A stretch of DNA of 64,000 nt from Methylobacterium sp. J-068 (GTDB taxonomy: Bacteria > Pseudomonadota > Alphaproteobacteria > Rhizobiales > Beijerinckiaceae), in NCBI RefSeq assembly GCF_022829445.1, contig NZ_JAKSXY010000102.1, positions 1-64,000 of the forward strand, in the 5' to 3' direction. The translations under genes were made by a program, and so were the position numbers. Positions 20,044-27,571 of the stretch are shown piece after piece. The notes below the pieces were generated by a model, which saw nothing but the letters and a program-made list of their open reading frames with translations, was not told where the DNA came from and made no database searches. How positions within the stretch are numbered: the first letter of the stretch is position 1; each line of letters opens with the position of its first letter.

Positions 20044-20556
20044 TCAGGCCGGCTGGCGGCCGTCGCTGGCGTAGCGGTCGATGGCCGAGGGCAGGTCGCG
20101 CGACAGGCGCGCGAGCAGGGCGGCGCGGCTGAGGCCCGTCTGCTGCGTGAGATGGTCCAGGGTCTCGGAGCCGATGGCGCGCTCCAGGTCGGCCTCGGGG
20201 ATGGCGCGGTTCGGACCCTGGTTCACCCACGAGGTCGCCGTCTCGCCGTGCCCGCTCCGGGTGAAGTGGTCGACGAGCTCGCTGAGGCCGCTGGCGATCA
20301 GGCCGCCGATGCCGGCCGTGCCGACGCCGCCCAGAAGATTGCCCAACGGATGGCCCGAAGCGCCGGTGCCGCCCGGCGCCGTCGAGGCGGTGCTCGGGAT
20401 TCGCGGAACCGTGGACGATCCGGTCTCCGGCCCATGCTCCGAACCGTGGTCCGACCCATGGCCCTTCAGGAGTTCGGCGAGCTTGTCGCGGTTCTGGTAG
20501 CCGGCCACCGCCAGCAGACCCAGCAGTGCCGTCATCGAGGGATAGCCCTTGCTCAT
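20044..20556 (-). CDS. DUF937/YidB-like protein
   Basis: A 170-residue protein of the YidB/DUF937 type, function unknown. The first 30 residues are a short helix (ALLGLLAVAGYQNRDKLAELL); a Gly/His/Ser-rich linker follows; then a Gly-rich core (NLLGGVGTAGIGGLIASGL) and the conserved helical end WVNQGPNRAIPEADLERAIGSE. GAGGA is 7 bases before ATG 20556. It is the last gene of the minus-strand stress island and converges with dcd. Confidence 0.82.
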   Translation of the reverse strand: MSKGYPSMTALLGLLAVAGYQNRDKLAELLKGHGSDHGSEHGPETGSSTVPRIPSTASTAPGGTGASGHPLGNLLGGVGTAGIGGLIASGLSELVDHFTRSGHGETATSWVNQGPNRAIPEADLERAIGSETLDHLTQQTGLSRAALLARLSRDLPSAIDRYASDGRQPA

Positions 20557-20584
20557 CGCGTGTCCTCATCGGGTTGGGGAATGG

Positions 20585-20601
20585 CCGGATGAAACATCCG
20601 G
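20585..20601 (-). terminator. Small hairpin between the TAXI gene and the DUF937 gene
   Basis: CCGGATG (20585-20591) pairs with CATCCGG (20595-20601) across a 3-base loop, 10 bases after the TAXI stop. No T-tract follows, so attenuation or RNA-end protection is as likely as termination. Confidence 0.35.
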
Positions 20602-20611
20602 GGTCTCGCCG

Positions 20612-22021
20612 TCAGCCCGCCGCGGCGGCCTCCGTCGATGGCGTGCGCCCGGCCGATCCGGGAGGATCGGCGGCGTGGTGTCCGGTCGCCAGGGCGCGCT
20701 TGACCGTGGAGCGCGCGGCGTCGAGGGCGATGGAGGCGGCCGAGAGGGTCCGGGCCTCCGTGGGTCGCTCCAGCGCGTGCTTGGCGATCTCCCCGGCCAG
20801 ATCGTCGATCTCGCGGGCGAGGCCCTCCAGGCGCGCGGGGTCGGCGCGCCCCTGCGCCTCCTGGCGGATCTCCAGGAGACGGTCGGTGGCCTCCTCGATC
20901 CGCTCGCGCCGAAGTCGCGACAGCCGCTGGCCGATCCAGGCCACGGCCGAGCCGATGCCGCCGCCGAGGAAGGCCACGAGATAGATCCAGGTCTCGTAGC
21001 GCTCGATGAAGCCCTGCTGCTCGCGCTCGAAGAAGTCGATGGCGCCGGGATGGATGGGGAGCCGCGCGCTGGTGGCGGCCGCCGTCGTGTCGTAGCTCGG
21101 AGCCTGCATGTAGTCGGCGGCCACGGTCGCGTTGGCCATGCCGCTGCGCAGTTCGAACAGGTGCTGGGTCACGTCCGCCGCGATGGAGCGCGAGAGATTG
21201 GCCCGCGCCATCAGGCGATAGGAGGCGCCGATCGTGTGGACGTCCTCGCCCGGGACCTTGGGGCTGCCGCCGAAGGTTTCGGCCGGCATGGTCACGGATT
21301 GCAGGCGCGGCAGGCGCGCGATGATGGCATCCGTGTTCTCGACATCGACGAAGGCCACCTTCCGGGTCCTGCTGGCCGCCTGGACGATGCCGACGATGCG
21401 CTGCGCCGTCGGGGCCGTCGGGGCGATGACCGAGACCACGGCATCGACGCGCCTGGTCGCGAAGGCCTTGGGAAGGTCCGCCTCCGTCATCTCCACGAGG
21501 GCGACATGGCGCGGCGGCAACGCGCCCCCCGGGTCGCCGTCCAGGAGCGTGAGCCCGTAATGCTCGAGCATCGCCTTGATCAGCGCCTGGTCGGCATCGC
21601 GGTGGGCGAGGATCGCGAGCCGCTTGCGGTCGAGGTCCGGAAAGCGCGTCAGGCCCGACGGTTCGGGCGAGGCGATGATCATGGCCTGGTCGCGCAGGAT
21701 CGCCAGGGTCAGGCCGTTGTCGGGCAGGTCGATGTCCGGGCGCACGACGGCGAGGTCGGCGCGCCCCGCCCGCAGGGCCGCGGCGCTGTCGCGGACGTCG
21801 TCGAAGGACAGGATCTTGAGGCGGACTTCCTTGTGCCGCTTGGCCAAGGCTTCCGCGTAGGCCTGGATCAGCGCCGGCTCGGTCCCGTCCTTCGGAGCGA
21901 CCGCGATGGTGAGGACGGTCGCCCGCGAGATCCAGTAGGCCCCGGCGGCCCCGATCCCGAGCAGCACGGCGAGGAGGAGGAAGACGAATTCGGGGCGCAA
22001 GAGGAGCCTGGCGAACGTCAT
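20612..22021 (-). CDS. TAXI family TRAP-type solute-binding protein, membrane anchored
   Basis: A 469-residue protein: one N-terminal membrane helix (about 12-32), a periplasmic substrate-binding domain of the TAXI family (TIAVAPKDGTEPALIQAYAEAL start; RAGRADLAVVRPDID), then a second membrane helix (about 345-365) and a charged helical cytoplasmic tail. Ordinary TAXI receptors feed a TRAP permease, but no DctQ/DctM-like gene is adjacent, and the tethered form with a cytoplasmic tail suggests sensing or scaffolding. The ligand is unknown. It sits inside the CsbD island. Confidence 0.87.
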   Translation of the reverse strand: MTFARLLLRPEFVFLLLAVLLGIGAAGAYWISRATVLTIAVAPKDGTEPALIQAYAEALAKRHKEVRLKILSFDDVRDSAAALRAGRADLAVVRPDIDLPDNGLTLAILRDQAMIIASPEPSGLTRFPDLDRKRLAILAHRDADQALIKAMLEHYGLTLLDGDPGGALPPRHVALVEMTEADLPKAFATRRVDAVVSVIAPTAPTAQRIVGIVQAASRTRKVAFVDVENTDAIIARLPRLQSVTMPAETFGGSPKVPGEDVHTIGASYRLMARANLSRSIAADVTQHLFELRSGMANATVAADYMQAPSYDTTAAATSARLPIHPGAIDFFEREQQGFIERYETWIYLVAFLGGGIGSAVAWIGQRLSRLRRERIEEATDRLLEIRQEAQGRADPARLEGLAREIDDLAGEIAKHALERPTEARTLSAASIALDAARSTVKRALATGHHAADPPGSAGRTPSTEAAAAG

Positions 22022-22054
22022 GGATCGGGTGTCCGCTCCAGGTTGCGCCGGGAG

Positions 22055-22082
22055 CCGGGCCTGCCGGGATCGACAGGCCCGG
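22055..22082 (-). terminator. Hairpin downstream of the 33-residue gene
   Basis: CCGGGCCTG (22055-22063) pairs perfectly with CAGGCCCGG (22074-22082), 10-base loop, 33 bases beyond the stop of the small gene and 33 bases before the TAXI start. No T-tract. Confidence 0.4.
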
Positions 22083-22115
22083 AGGTCGAGCGGAGCGGCG
22101 CGTCCGGCGCGACGG

Positions 22116-22217
22116 TCAAGGGGACCGGCGCGGCGTCGCGGCCCGGCCGCCGAAGCGGCGGCCGATCAGGGCGACGACCTTGGGAAGCACGAAGGCGATG
22201 AGGAGCTTGCGGATCAT
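22116..22217 (-). CDS. Small hydrophobic protein, 33 residues
   Basis: A very short gene. It starts at ATG 22217 with a strong GGAGAGG box 3 to 4 bases upstream and ends at TGA 22116. The product starts MIRKLLIAFVLPKVVALIG and continues with a basic tail (RRFGGRAATPRR), so it looks like a single amphipathic or membrane-inserted helix. No family recognised. It lies between two hairpins' worth of spacer in a run of stress genes. The binding site and clean boundaries argue that it is real; the length leaves doubt. Confidence 0.5.
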   Translation of the reverse strand: MIRKLLIAFVLPKVVALIGRRFGGRAATPRRSP

Positions 22218-22241
22218 GCGACCTCTCCGGAACGCGGGGCC

Positions 22242-22625
22242 TCAGCGCTTGGGGCGGGAGAGCCAGCCGACCGCGAAGGCGATTGCGGCGAGGCCGAGCA
22301 GAGCGGATTTGCGGTTGTCGTCAGCGTAACGGACGGCCTGACGGCCATAGGTCTCGCCGCGCTTGCGGGCGTCGCGGGCCAGGTCCCGGCCGTCCTCGAT
22401 CAGGCCGTCGGCGCGATCCCGCACCACGTGGGCGAGGTGACGGCCGTCCTCGGCGAGGTCGTCCGCGCGGTCGCGGGCGCGTCCGTAGGCGTATTGCGCG
22501 CCACCGGCCACCTGATTCACGGCGCCACGGACCTGACGGGCCGGATCGCCGGTGACGCCGCCGAGGGCGGTCTGCGCACGGCCCTTCAGATGACGGGACG
22601 CGCCCCGGAACTGGTCGCGATTCAT
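22242..22625 (-). CDS. CsbD/YqjD-like stress protein with C-terminal membrane helix
   Basis: A 127-residue protein. The N-terminus is CsbD-like (QFRGASRHLKGRAQTALGG, GDPARQVRGAVNQVAGG); the middle is a long charged helix rich in Arg/Asp (RDRADDLAEDGR, DRADGLIEDGRDLARDAR). The C-terminus is one membrane helix (SALLGLAAIAFAVGWLSR), as in ElaB/YqjD ribosome-anchoring proteins. The function is inferred only. An excellent AGGAGG is 7 bases before ATG 22625. Confidence 0.85.
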   Translation of the reverse strand: MNRDQFRGASRHLKGRAQTALGGVTGDPARQVRGAVNQVAGGAQYAYGRARDRADDLAEDGRHLAHVVRDRADGLIEDGRDLARDARKRGETYGRQAVRYADDNRKSALLGLAAIAFAVGWLSRPKR

Positions 22626-22661
22626 GGGAAAACCTCCTGGATCTGAGTTTCGGTTCGAAGG

Positions 22662-22694
22662 GTTCCGGGGACCGCGAGCGGCGGTCCCCGGAAC
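22662..22694 (-). terminator. Perfect 14-bp hairpin
   Basis: GTTCCGGGGACCGC (22662-22675) and its exact complement GCGGTCCCCGGAAC (22681-22694) flank a 5-base loop. It begins 5 bases after the stop of the 30-residue gene and ends 36 bases before the next start. A very stable terminator-like stem without a T-tract. Confidence 0.6.
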
Positions 22695-22699
22695 GGGAA

Positions 22700-22792
22700 T
22701 CAAGGCTTGCCGGAGACCTTGCCGGCGCCCTCCTTGAGGTTGCCGGAGGCCTCGTCGGCGCGTCCCATCGGCGTGTCAGTGGTGCTGCTCAT
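22700..22792 (-). CDS. Miniature CsbD-like protein, 30 residues
   Basis: ATG 22792 to TGA 22700. The product MSSTTDTPMGRADEASG is followed by NLKEGAGKVSGKP, which matches the core repeat of CsbD proteins (GxxKExxGKxxG) but nothing more, about half a normal CsbD domain. No strong ribosome binding site (GGGG about 9 bases upstream). It sits between the multi-pass membrane protein and another CsbD-type gene and is closed by a perfect hairpin. It could be a true mini-protein or a shortened paralogue. Confidence 0.5.
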   Translation of the reverse strand: MSSTTDTPMGRADEASGNLKEGAGKVSGKP

Positions 22793-22868
22793 GGGATGCG
22801 CCCCGGATTTAGGGGGCCATGGCCGGCCGATCGGGACGACCGGCCGGTGGATGTCGGGACGCGATGGC

Positions 22869-23786
22869 TCAGGCGCGGCGGGCGTCGTAGCGCTCGGTCA
22901 GGGTGACGAGCTTCGGCGCGCCGATGCGGCCGCCGAGGAAGCCCGCGAGGGCACCGAGGATGAGCGCGAGCGCGCCGTAGAAGGCACCCTGGGTGGCGGC
23001 GGATTTGGCCGCGACGGCCGCGACCTCGGCCTTCTGCTTGGCGGTGGCGACGGCCTCCTCGTACTGCTTGCGGTAGTCCTGGATCTGCGTCTTTGCCTGA
23101 TCGACCGGGATGCCCTGCGCCTTGGCCAGCGCGTCGGCGGCGCGGTTCTCGGCCTGGGCCTTCTGGGCCGGGTCGCCCGTGAAGAGGGCGCGGATGGCGG
23201 CGACGGCGGCGTCCTTGGCGGCCTGCGGGTCCTGGCCGGCGGCCTGCTGGCGCACCGACTGCTCGATCCCGTCGAGGGGGTTCGAGATCTTGGACAGCGA
23301 CGGGGCCGCGGCCTGCGCGGCGGTCTGCACGGTGCCGCCGACGAGCGAACCGGCTCCCCCGAGGGTGCTGGTCACGCCCGAGAAGGCGCCGCCGACGATG
23401 CCGCCGACCGCGGAGGTGAGCAGGTACAGGACGACGAGGGTGGTCACGGCCCAAGAGACGAGGCCGTGCAGGCCGGCGGCACCCGCGATGGGCTTGCCCG
23501 AGAGGCGGCCGGCGATGAAGCCGCCGGCCAGCGCCGCGACGACGCCGGAGGCGATGAACCAGACGCCGGCGCTCATCGAGAGGGTCGAGGCGGCCGGGTT
23601 ATCGGCGGCCACCGGCCCGACGCTGGACAGGCCGACGCCGACACCGACCATGTTGAGGATGACCTGGGTCACCAGGGCGGTGACGGCGCCGGCGAAGATG
23701 GCACCCCACGACACCTGGTTCAGAAGGACGGTACGGGTGTCGCTCGCACCGATGGGTGCGGCGGGAATGCTGGAAGTCGAGGCCAC
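22869..23786 (-). CDS. Multi-pass membrane protein with helical periplasmic/cytoplasmic insert
   Basis: A 305-residue protein with hydrophobic Gly/Ala-rich helices at about 28-52, 72-93, 105-135 and 270-290. Between the third and last lies a long hydrophilic helical region (about 165-265) rich in Ala, Gln and Lys. Gly-zipper-like patterns (GGFIAGRLSG; GGIVGGAFSG; GALAGFLGGRIG) are common. No family function is known to me. The start is GTG 23786 with GGAG 9 bases upstream. Part of the CsbD island. Confidence 0.8.
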   Translation of the reverse strand: MASTSSIPAAPIGASDTRTVLLNQVSWGAIFAGAVTALVTQVILNMVGVGVGLSSVGPVAADNPAASTLSMSAGVWFIASGVVAALAGGFIAGRLSGKPIAGAAGLHGLVSWAVTTLVVLYLLTSAVGGIVGGAFSGVTSTLGGAGSLVGGTVQTAAQAAAPSLSKISNPLDGIEQSVRQQAAGQDPQAAKDAAVAAIRALFTGDPAQKAQAENRAADALAKAQGIPVDQAKTQIQDYRKQYEEAVATAKQKAEVAAVAAKSAATQGAFYGALALILGALAGFLGGRIGAPKLVTLTERYDARRA

Positions 23787-23873
23787 GTGACAAAGCTCCG
23801 GGGGTCGTCGGTCGTCCGAGGAATTCGGCGGGTCCGAGGGGGTGAAAGGTTTTGAGGGGTGACGGGCGGCGGA

Positions 23874-24374
23874 TCAGTCGCGGCCGTGGATGAGCAGGCC
23901 GAGGCCGTAGCCGAGGAGGCCGGCGACGAGCAGCGCGGCAATGGGGTGCTCGGCGACCTGATGAGTCACCTCGCGACCGCCCTGGCGCAGGTACCGGCCG
24001 CCGTTCTCGTAGGCGTCCTCGGCGTAATCGTAGGCCTCGCGGCCGGCATGCCGGACGGAGCGCTCGGCGCGCTCGTAGGTCTCGCCGGCGGCGTCCCGGG
24101 CCTGGCGGGCGCGATCCCTGACCTCGCGGCCGTCGACGTCGTCGACCGCATTCCGCACGCGGTCCCCGACGTCGCGGGCGGCGTCCACCGCATGGTCGGC
24201 GGCATCGCGGACCGCATCCTTGGCCTGCCCGTAGAGGTTCTCGGCGGTGCCCTGGACCTCGCGCGCCCGGCCCTCGACGGAATTGCGGTTCGAGCCGGTC
24301 AGGTCGCCGACCGCGCCCTGGATCTTGCCGCCGAGTTCCTTGGCGGCGCCGGTGATCCGATTCGTATCGACCAT
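23874..24374 (-). CDS. CsbD domain protein with YqjD-like membrane anchor
   Basis: A 166-residue protein. Residues 1-45 form a complete CsbD domain (NRITGAAKELGGKIQGAVGD, EGRAREVQGTAENLYGQAKD). The centre is a long Arg/Asp-rich helix; the last 25 residues hold a membrane helix (PIAALLVAGLLGYGLGLLI). CsbD proteins are general-stress proteins in several bacteria. GGAG is 8 bases before ATG 24374. Confidence 0.9.
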   Translation of the reverse strand: MVDTNRITGAAKELGGKIQGAVGDLTGSNRNSVEGRAREVQGTAENLYGQAKDAVRDAADHAVDAARDVGDRVRNAVDDVDGREVRDRARQARDAAGETYERAERSVRHAGREAYDYAEDAYENGGRYLRQGGREVTHQVAEHPIAALLVAGLLGYGLGLLIHGRD

Positions 24375-24435
24375 GATGTGTCTCCTGTTCTCAGCTCGAA
24401 AGAAATTCTGGGTCTCGCGTGACGTGCCGCCGAAG

Positions 24436-24630
24436 CTACGGCTTGGGCCTGGGCTTCGATTTCACGTCGGACTTCGGTGATGCCTTCTCGACTGACATCG
24501 ATTGCTGCGCTCTGCCCTCGGCCTCGACCTTTCCGTCACCGATCAACTTGCCGATGGCTTCCTTGATCGAGCCCTCGAGGGCATCCGCCGTCGCATTCCT
24601 GGTCGTGACCGTGGATTTGGGCTCGCTCAT
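24436..24630 (-). CDS. CsbD family protein, 64 residues
   Basis: A short CsbD protein: ADALEGSIKEAIGKLIGDGK then VEAEGRAQQ, with a Lys/Pro-rich tail (KSDVKSKPRPKP). No membrane helix, so soluble, unlike its two neighbours. GAGG is 5 bases before ATG 24630. First gene of the minus-strand run. Confidence 0.85.
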   Translation of the reverse strand: MSEPKSTVTTRNATADALEGSIKEAIGKLIGDGKVEAEGRAQQSMSVEKASPKSDVKSKPRPKP

Positions 24631-25488
24631 GGGTGCCTCTGAATGCCTGAGCCTCACGCATCCTTGTCTCAGGTGGCGCCTCCCGCGCGCTGATCAATGA
24701 TGCAAACGTACCAGTATGCTGGGTAATTTTCATCGATCCACCCGGGTCGGAAAGCCGTCGTGGTCGTCGCCGAGCCCGGAGCGGATCCCGGATCCGGCGC
24801 TCGGTGATGTCCCGCAGGACAGGAGCGCGCAGATCTCAGCGCCGCGCATCGCGAGGGCGGCGCCGTTGGCGTAGGCGAGTGTCACTGCGGCTCCCCAGGG
24901 TCGGTTGCGACCCGTTATGGTCCAGCTCGTAACAGCCGTGCCGGATCGCGGTTCCGCCCGTGAAGCCCGATCGATTGGTATATCTGGATCATTGACGTGA
25001 ACGTGATTGCTCAGCGCGGGCCCACGCGCATCCCGTGCGCCACGGGGCCGGCCCGTCGCGATCCGAATCGAAATCCCATCCGGACGGTGCCCGTGAACCC
25101 CCGCGCGCCCGAAACGCGCGGCGCGTCGGAACCATGACGCGAGATCGGGGAGAGGCTTCGTCGCCGGCGATGGCCATGCGCGCGGACGACTCCGCCGATC
25201 GGGTCCGCGATGGATTCGTCCGAGGGTCTTGCGGACCATGGGCCGCCTCGCACGGCCAGCGAACCAGGCGAGATGGACGAAGTGGGCGGCGCGTTTAATC
25301 CAAAAAAATGGACCGCCAAACGTGAATTATTCTTCTTGCACGCATATCTGGTATACCAAATAATACATGCGCGCAGTCTTGAAACCGGCATCAGCGCGTG
25401 CCAGCGCGCCTTCAGGACGCCGAGTTGCAGAATAGTTCAATTTCAACCTGACGCCACCAAGCCATAAGCAGATTGAGGGAGAGAACCC
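24631..25488. other. Long spacer between the CsbD island and the oxlT-like gene
   Basis: 858 bp without a gene I can support. It is the longest non-coding stretch and contains AT-rich patches (24700-24740 and 25290-25370) unlike the rest of the window. It holds a half-site TTGGTATATC at 24975-24984 and the perfect palindrome TGGTATACCA at 25349-25358. Frames that cross it have atypical composition and no ribosome binding sites. Confidence 0.6.
25349..25358. promoter_or_regulatory. GntR-type operator upstream of the oxlT-like gene
   Basis: TGGTATACCA is a perfect 10-bp palindrome in an AT-rich patch, 130 bp before the transporter start. This shape matches sites of FadR/FCD-class GntR repressors. 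A related site is at 27248. No GntR gene lies in the window. Confidence 0.5.
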
Positions 25489-26787
25489 ATGGCGATGTCC
25501 GCTGCTGCACCCCCGACGGCGAAACCGACCGCCAACCGATGGCTGCAACTCGTCCTTGGCGTCGCCTGCATGGTTGCGGCCGCGAATATCCAATATGCCT
25601 GGACGCTCTTTGTTCCCGAAATTCAGAAGACCTTCGGATGGGATCGCGCCGCGATCCAGGTCGCCTTCACGATCTTCGTCGTGGTCCAGACCTGGCTGAC
25701 CCCGATCGAGGGTTACTTCATCGACAAGTACGGCCCGAGCCGCGTGGTCATGTTCGGCGGCCTGATGACGGGTCTCGCCTGGATCATCAACTCCTACGCC
25801 ACCTCGCTCACGGGCTTCTATGCCGGTTCGGTCGCGGGCGGCATCGGTGTCGGCTGCGTCTACGCCACCTGCATCAACAACGCGCTGAAGTGGTTTCCGG
25901 ACAAGCGCGGCCTGGCGGTCGGCCTGACGGCGGGCGGCTACGGCGCGGGCTCGGCCCTGACCATCATCCCGATCGCCAACATGATCGCGCAGGGCAGCTA
26001 CGCCCAGGCCTTCTTCACCTTCGGGTTGATCCAGGGCGGCATCATCATGCTGGCGGCCATCGGCCTGCGTGGCCCGGCCAAGGGTGAGGTCACCTTCTCC
26101 ACCAAGGTCCTGCAGACCCGGCGCGACTACACCCTGCGCGAGGCCCTGCGCACGCCGGTGTTCTGGGTGATGCTGCTGATGTTCACCTGCACGGTCACCG
26201 GCGGCCTGATGGCGGTGGCCCAGCTCGGCGTCATCGCGCAGGATCTCGGCGTCAAGGAATTCCAGGTCAACCTGTACTTCTTCGCCATGGCCGCCTTGCC
26301 CTTCGCGCTGATGCTCGACCGGGTCATGAACGGCATCTCGCGTCCGCTCTTCGGCTACGTCTCCGACCGGATCGGGCGCGAGAAGACGATGTTCATCGCC
26401 TTCACGATGGAGGGGATCGGCATCGTGGCGCTGGGCTATTTCGGCACCAACCCGTGGGCCTTCGTGATCCTCTCCGGAATCGTGTTCCTGGCCTGGGGCG
26501 AGGTCTACTCCCTGTTCAGCGCCACCGCGGCCGACACCTTCGGCTCCAAGCACATCGGCAAGATCTACGGCGTGCTCTACTGTGCGAAGGGCTTCGCGGC
26601 CCTGTTCGTCCCCGTGGGCAACCTGCTCATGCAGGCCACCGGCACCTGGGCCACGGTGCTCTACACGGTGGCGGTGATGGACCTCGTGGCGGCCTTCCTC
26701 GCCATCGCCGTGCTCCGCCCGATGCTCAAGCGGCACCACGCCGCGCAAGGATCAGTCCAGCCCGCCGGCGTGCTGGCGCACGCCTGA
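25489..26787 (+). CDS. OxlT-like oxalate:formate antiporter (MFS)
   Basis: Inner-membrane major facilitator of 432 residues and about 12 helices. It resembles OxlT, which exchanges external oxalate for formate. The two charged residues that bind oxalate in the Oxalobacter protein (Arg272 and Lys355) have clear counterparts: Arg285 in NGISRPLFG and Lys367 in YCAKGFAAL. The MFS loop motif is seen as DKYGPSR at 79-85 and DRIGREK at 293-299. GGGAGAG lies about 7 bases before ATG 25489. No frc/oxc oxalate-degrading genes are adjacent. Expression is probably controlled from the palindrome at 25349. Confidence 0.92.
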   Translation: MAMSAAAPPTAKPTANRWLQLVLGVACMVAAANIQYAWTLFVPEIQKTFGWDRAAIQVAFTIFVVVQTWLTPIEGYFIDKYGPSRVVMFGGLMTGLAWIINSYATSLTGFYAGSVAGGIGVGCVYATCINNALKWFPDKRGLAVGLTAGGYGAGSALTIIPIANMIAQGSYAQAFFTFGLIQGGIIMLAAIGLRGPAKGEVTFSTKVLQTRRDYTLREALRTPVFWVMLLMFTCTVTGGLMAVAQLGVIAQDLGVKEFQVNLYFFAMAALPFALMLDRVMNGISRPLFGYVSDRIGREKTMFIAFTMEGIGIVALGYFGTNPWAFVILSGIVFLAWGEVYSLFSATAADTFGSKHIGKIYGVLYCAKGFAALFVPVGNLLMQATGTWATVLYTVAVMDLVAAFLAIAVLRPMLKRHHAAQGSVQPAGVLAHA

Positions 26788-26793
26788 CGCCAC

Positions 26794-26826
26794 GCTCGAC
26801 CCCGGCGCCCGGCGCCGGGGTCGAGC
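26794..26826 (+). terminator. Strong hairpin terminator of the oxlT-like gene
   Basis: GCTCGACCCCGGCGCC (26794-26809) is followed after one base by its exact complement ending at 26826; the practical stem is 15 bp with a 3-base loop. It starts 6 bases after the stop. No T-tract follows. Confidence 0.65.
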
Positions 26827-26960
26827 CCGAATCCGCTTCGCCCGCTCACCGCGACCCGCCGATCATCGCGACGCGTTTCGGCGGGCACGACACCCGGACC
26901 ACCGAGCCGGGCGGCACCCGCCTCCTCTCGGTCGCCCTCCACCAGCCACAGGGTTTCGAG

Positions 26961-27158
26961 ATGGTCGTCTCGCTCCTCATCGCCTTGGTGAGCATACCCT
27001 TCGCGGGAATCGTGCTGCGGACGGCCGACTTCAACCGCGATGTCTTCACCGTGGTCTATGTCTCGTCCCTGGGACTCGTCCTCTCGGCCATTCTGCTCGC
27101 GAGCGGCTATTATCTGCTTCCGCTGCTGCCGACGCTCACCGATCCCGCCCACCGCTGA
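26961..27158 (+). CDS. Small two-helix membrane protein
   Basis: A 65-residue protein with two hydrophobic helices (about 3-20 and 32-55) joined by a short polar turn (RTADFNRDVF). No family recognised. ATG 26961 has a weak AGGG upstream. It lies downstream of the transporter terminator, so it is probably transcribed separately or by read-through. Confidence 0.5.
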   Translation: MVVSLLIALVSIPFAGIVLRTADFNRDVFTVVYVSSLGLVLSAILLASGYYLLPLLPTLTDPAHR

Positions 27159-27247
27159 CGTCGTCACCCTTCGTCGTTCGGAGTGCTCGGAACGCGGAGC
27201 ACCGGCCATCGATCGCCGAGCCATGCGGCGATGGCACGGCCGCACTG

Positions 27248-27264
27248 CGGTATACCGTATACCA
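27248..27264. promoter_or_regulatory. Second GntR-type palindrome
   Basis: CGGTATACCG (27248-27257) is a perfect palindrome overlapped by another TATACC at 27258-27263. It shares its core with TGGTATACCA at 25349 and lies 55-70 bp before the small gene at 27319, suggesting common control. Confidence 0.45.
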
Positions 27265-27318
27265 AGCCTCGTTGTGCGCTGCGATAAAGTGATTTCGCAC
27301 CTGCATCGAGGCCCCATC

Positions 27319-27486
27319 ATGATCGCCCTGTTCATTCTCGGCCTGGCCGCCATCGCCATCGGACCGATGCTGGCCCTCCTGACCGACGATGCCGAAGCGG
27401 GAACGGTGCTTCCGGATACCGGGTCGGCCGGGATGTTCGTCGCGCTCAACGACAACAGCCGGGCCACGGATCGGCGCGCGGCCTGA
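27319..27486 (+). CDS. Small single-helix membrane protein, 55 residues
   Basis: One N-terminal hydrophobic helix (MIALFILGLAAIAIGPML) and a polar tail with an acidic patch (TDDAEAG). GAGG is 7 bases before ATG 27319, and a palindromic operator lies upstream. No family recognised. Convergent with the next gene. Confidence 0.5.
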   Translation: MIALFILGLAAIAIGPMLALLTDDAEAGTVLPDTGSAGMFVALNDNSRATDRRAA

Positions 27487-27571
27487 ACCGACCTTTCGGA
27501 TCATCGCCGTCTCGGCCGCAGGACGGCTCGACGAAACGAACGATCACCGTTGAAATCAGCCCTAGCCCGCG

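Noticed and set aside
22625..24700. EcfG-type (GGAAC-N16/17-CGTT) general-stress promoters before the CsbD genes
   Set aside because: Upstream regions were read on the minus strand; no proper pair of boxes at the right spacing was found.
24730..25239. 169-codon minus-strand frame in the long spacer
   Set aside because: Arg/Pro-rich with no ribosome binding site or recognisable motif; composition unlike neighbouring genes.
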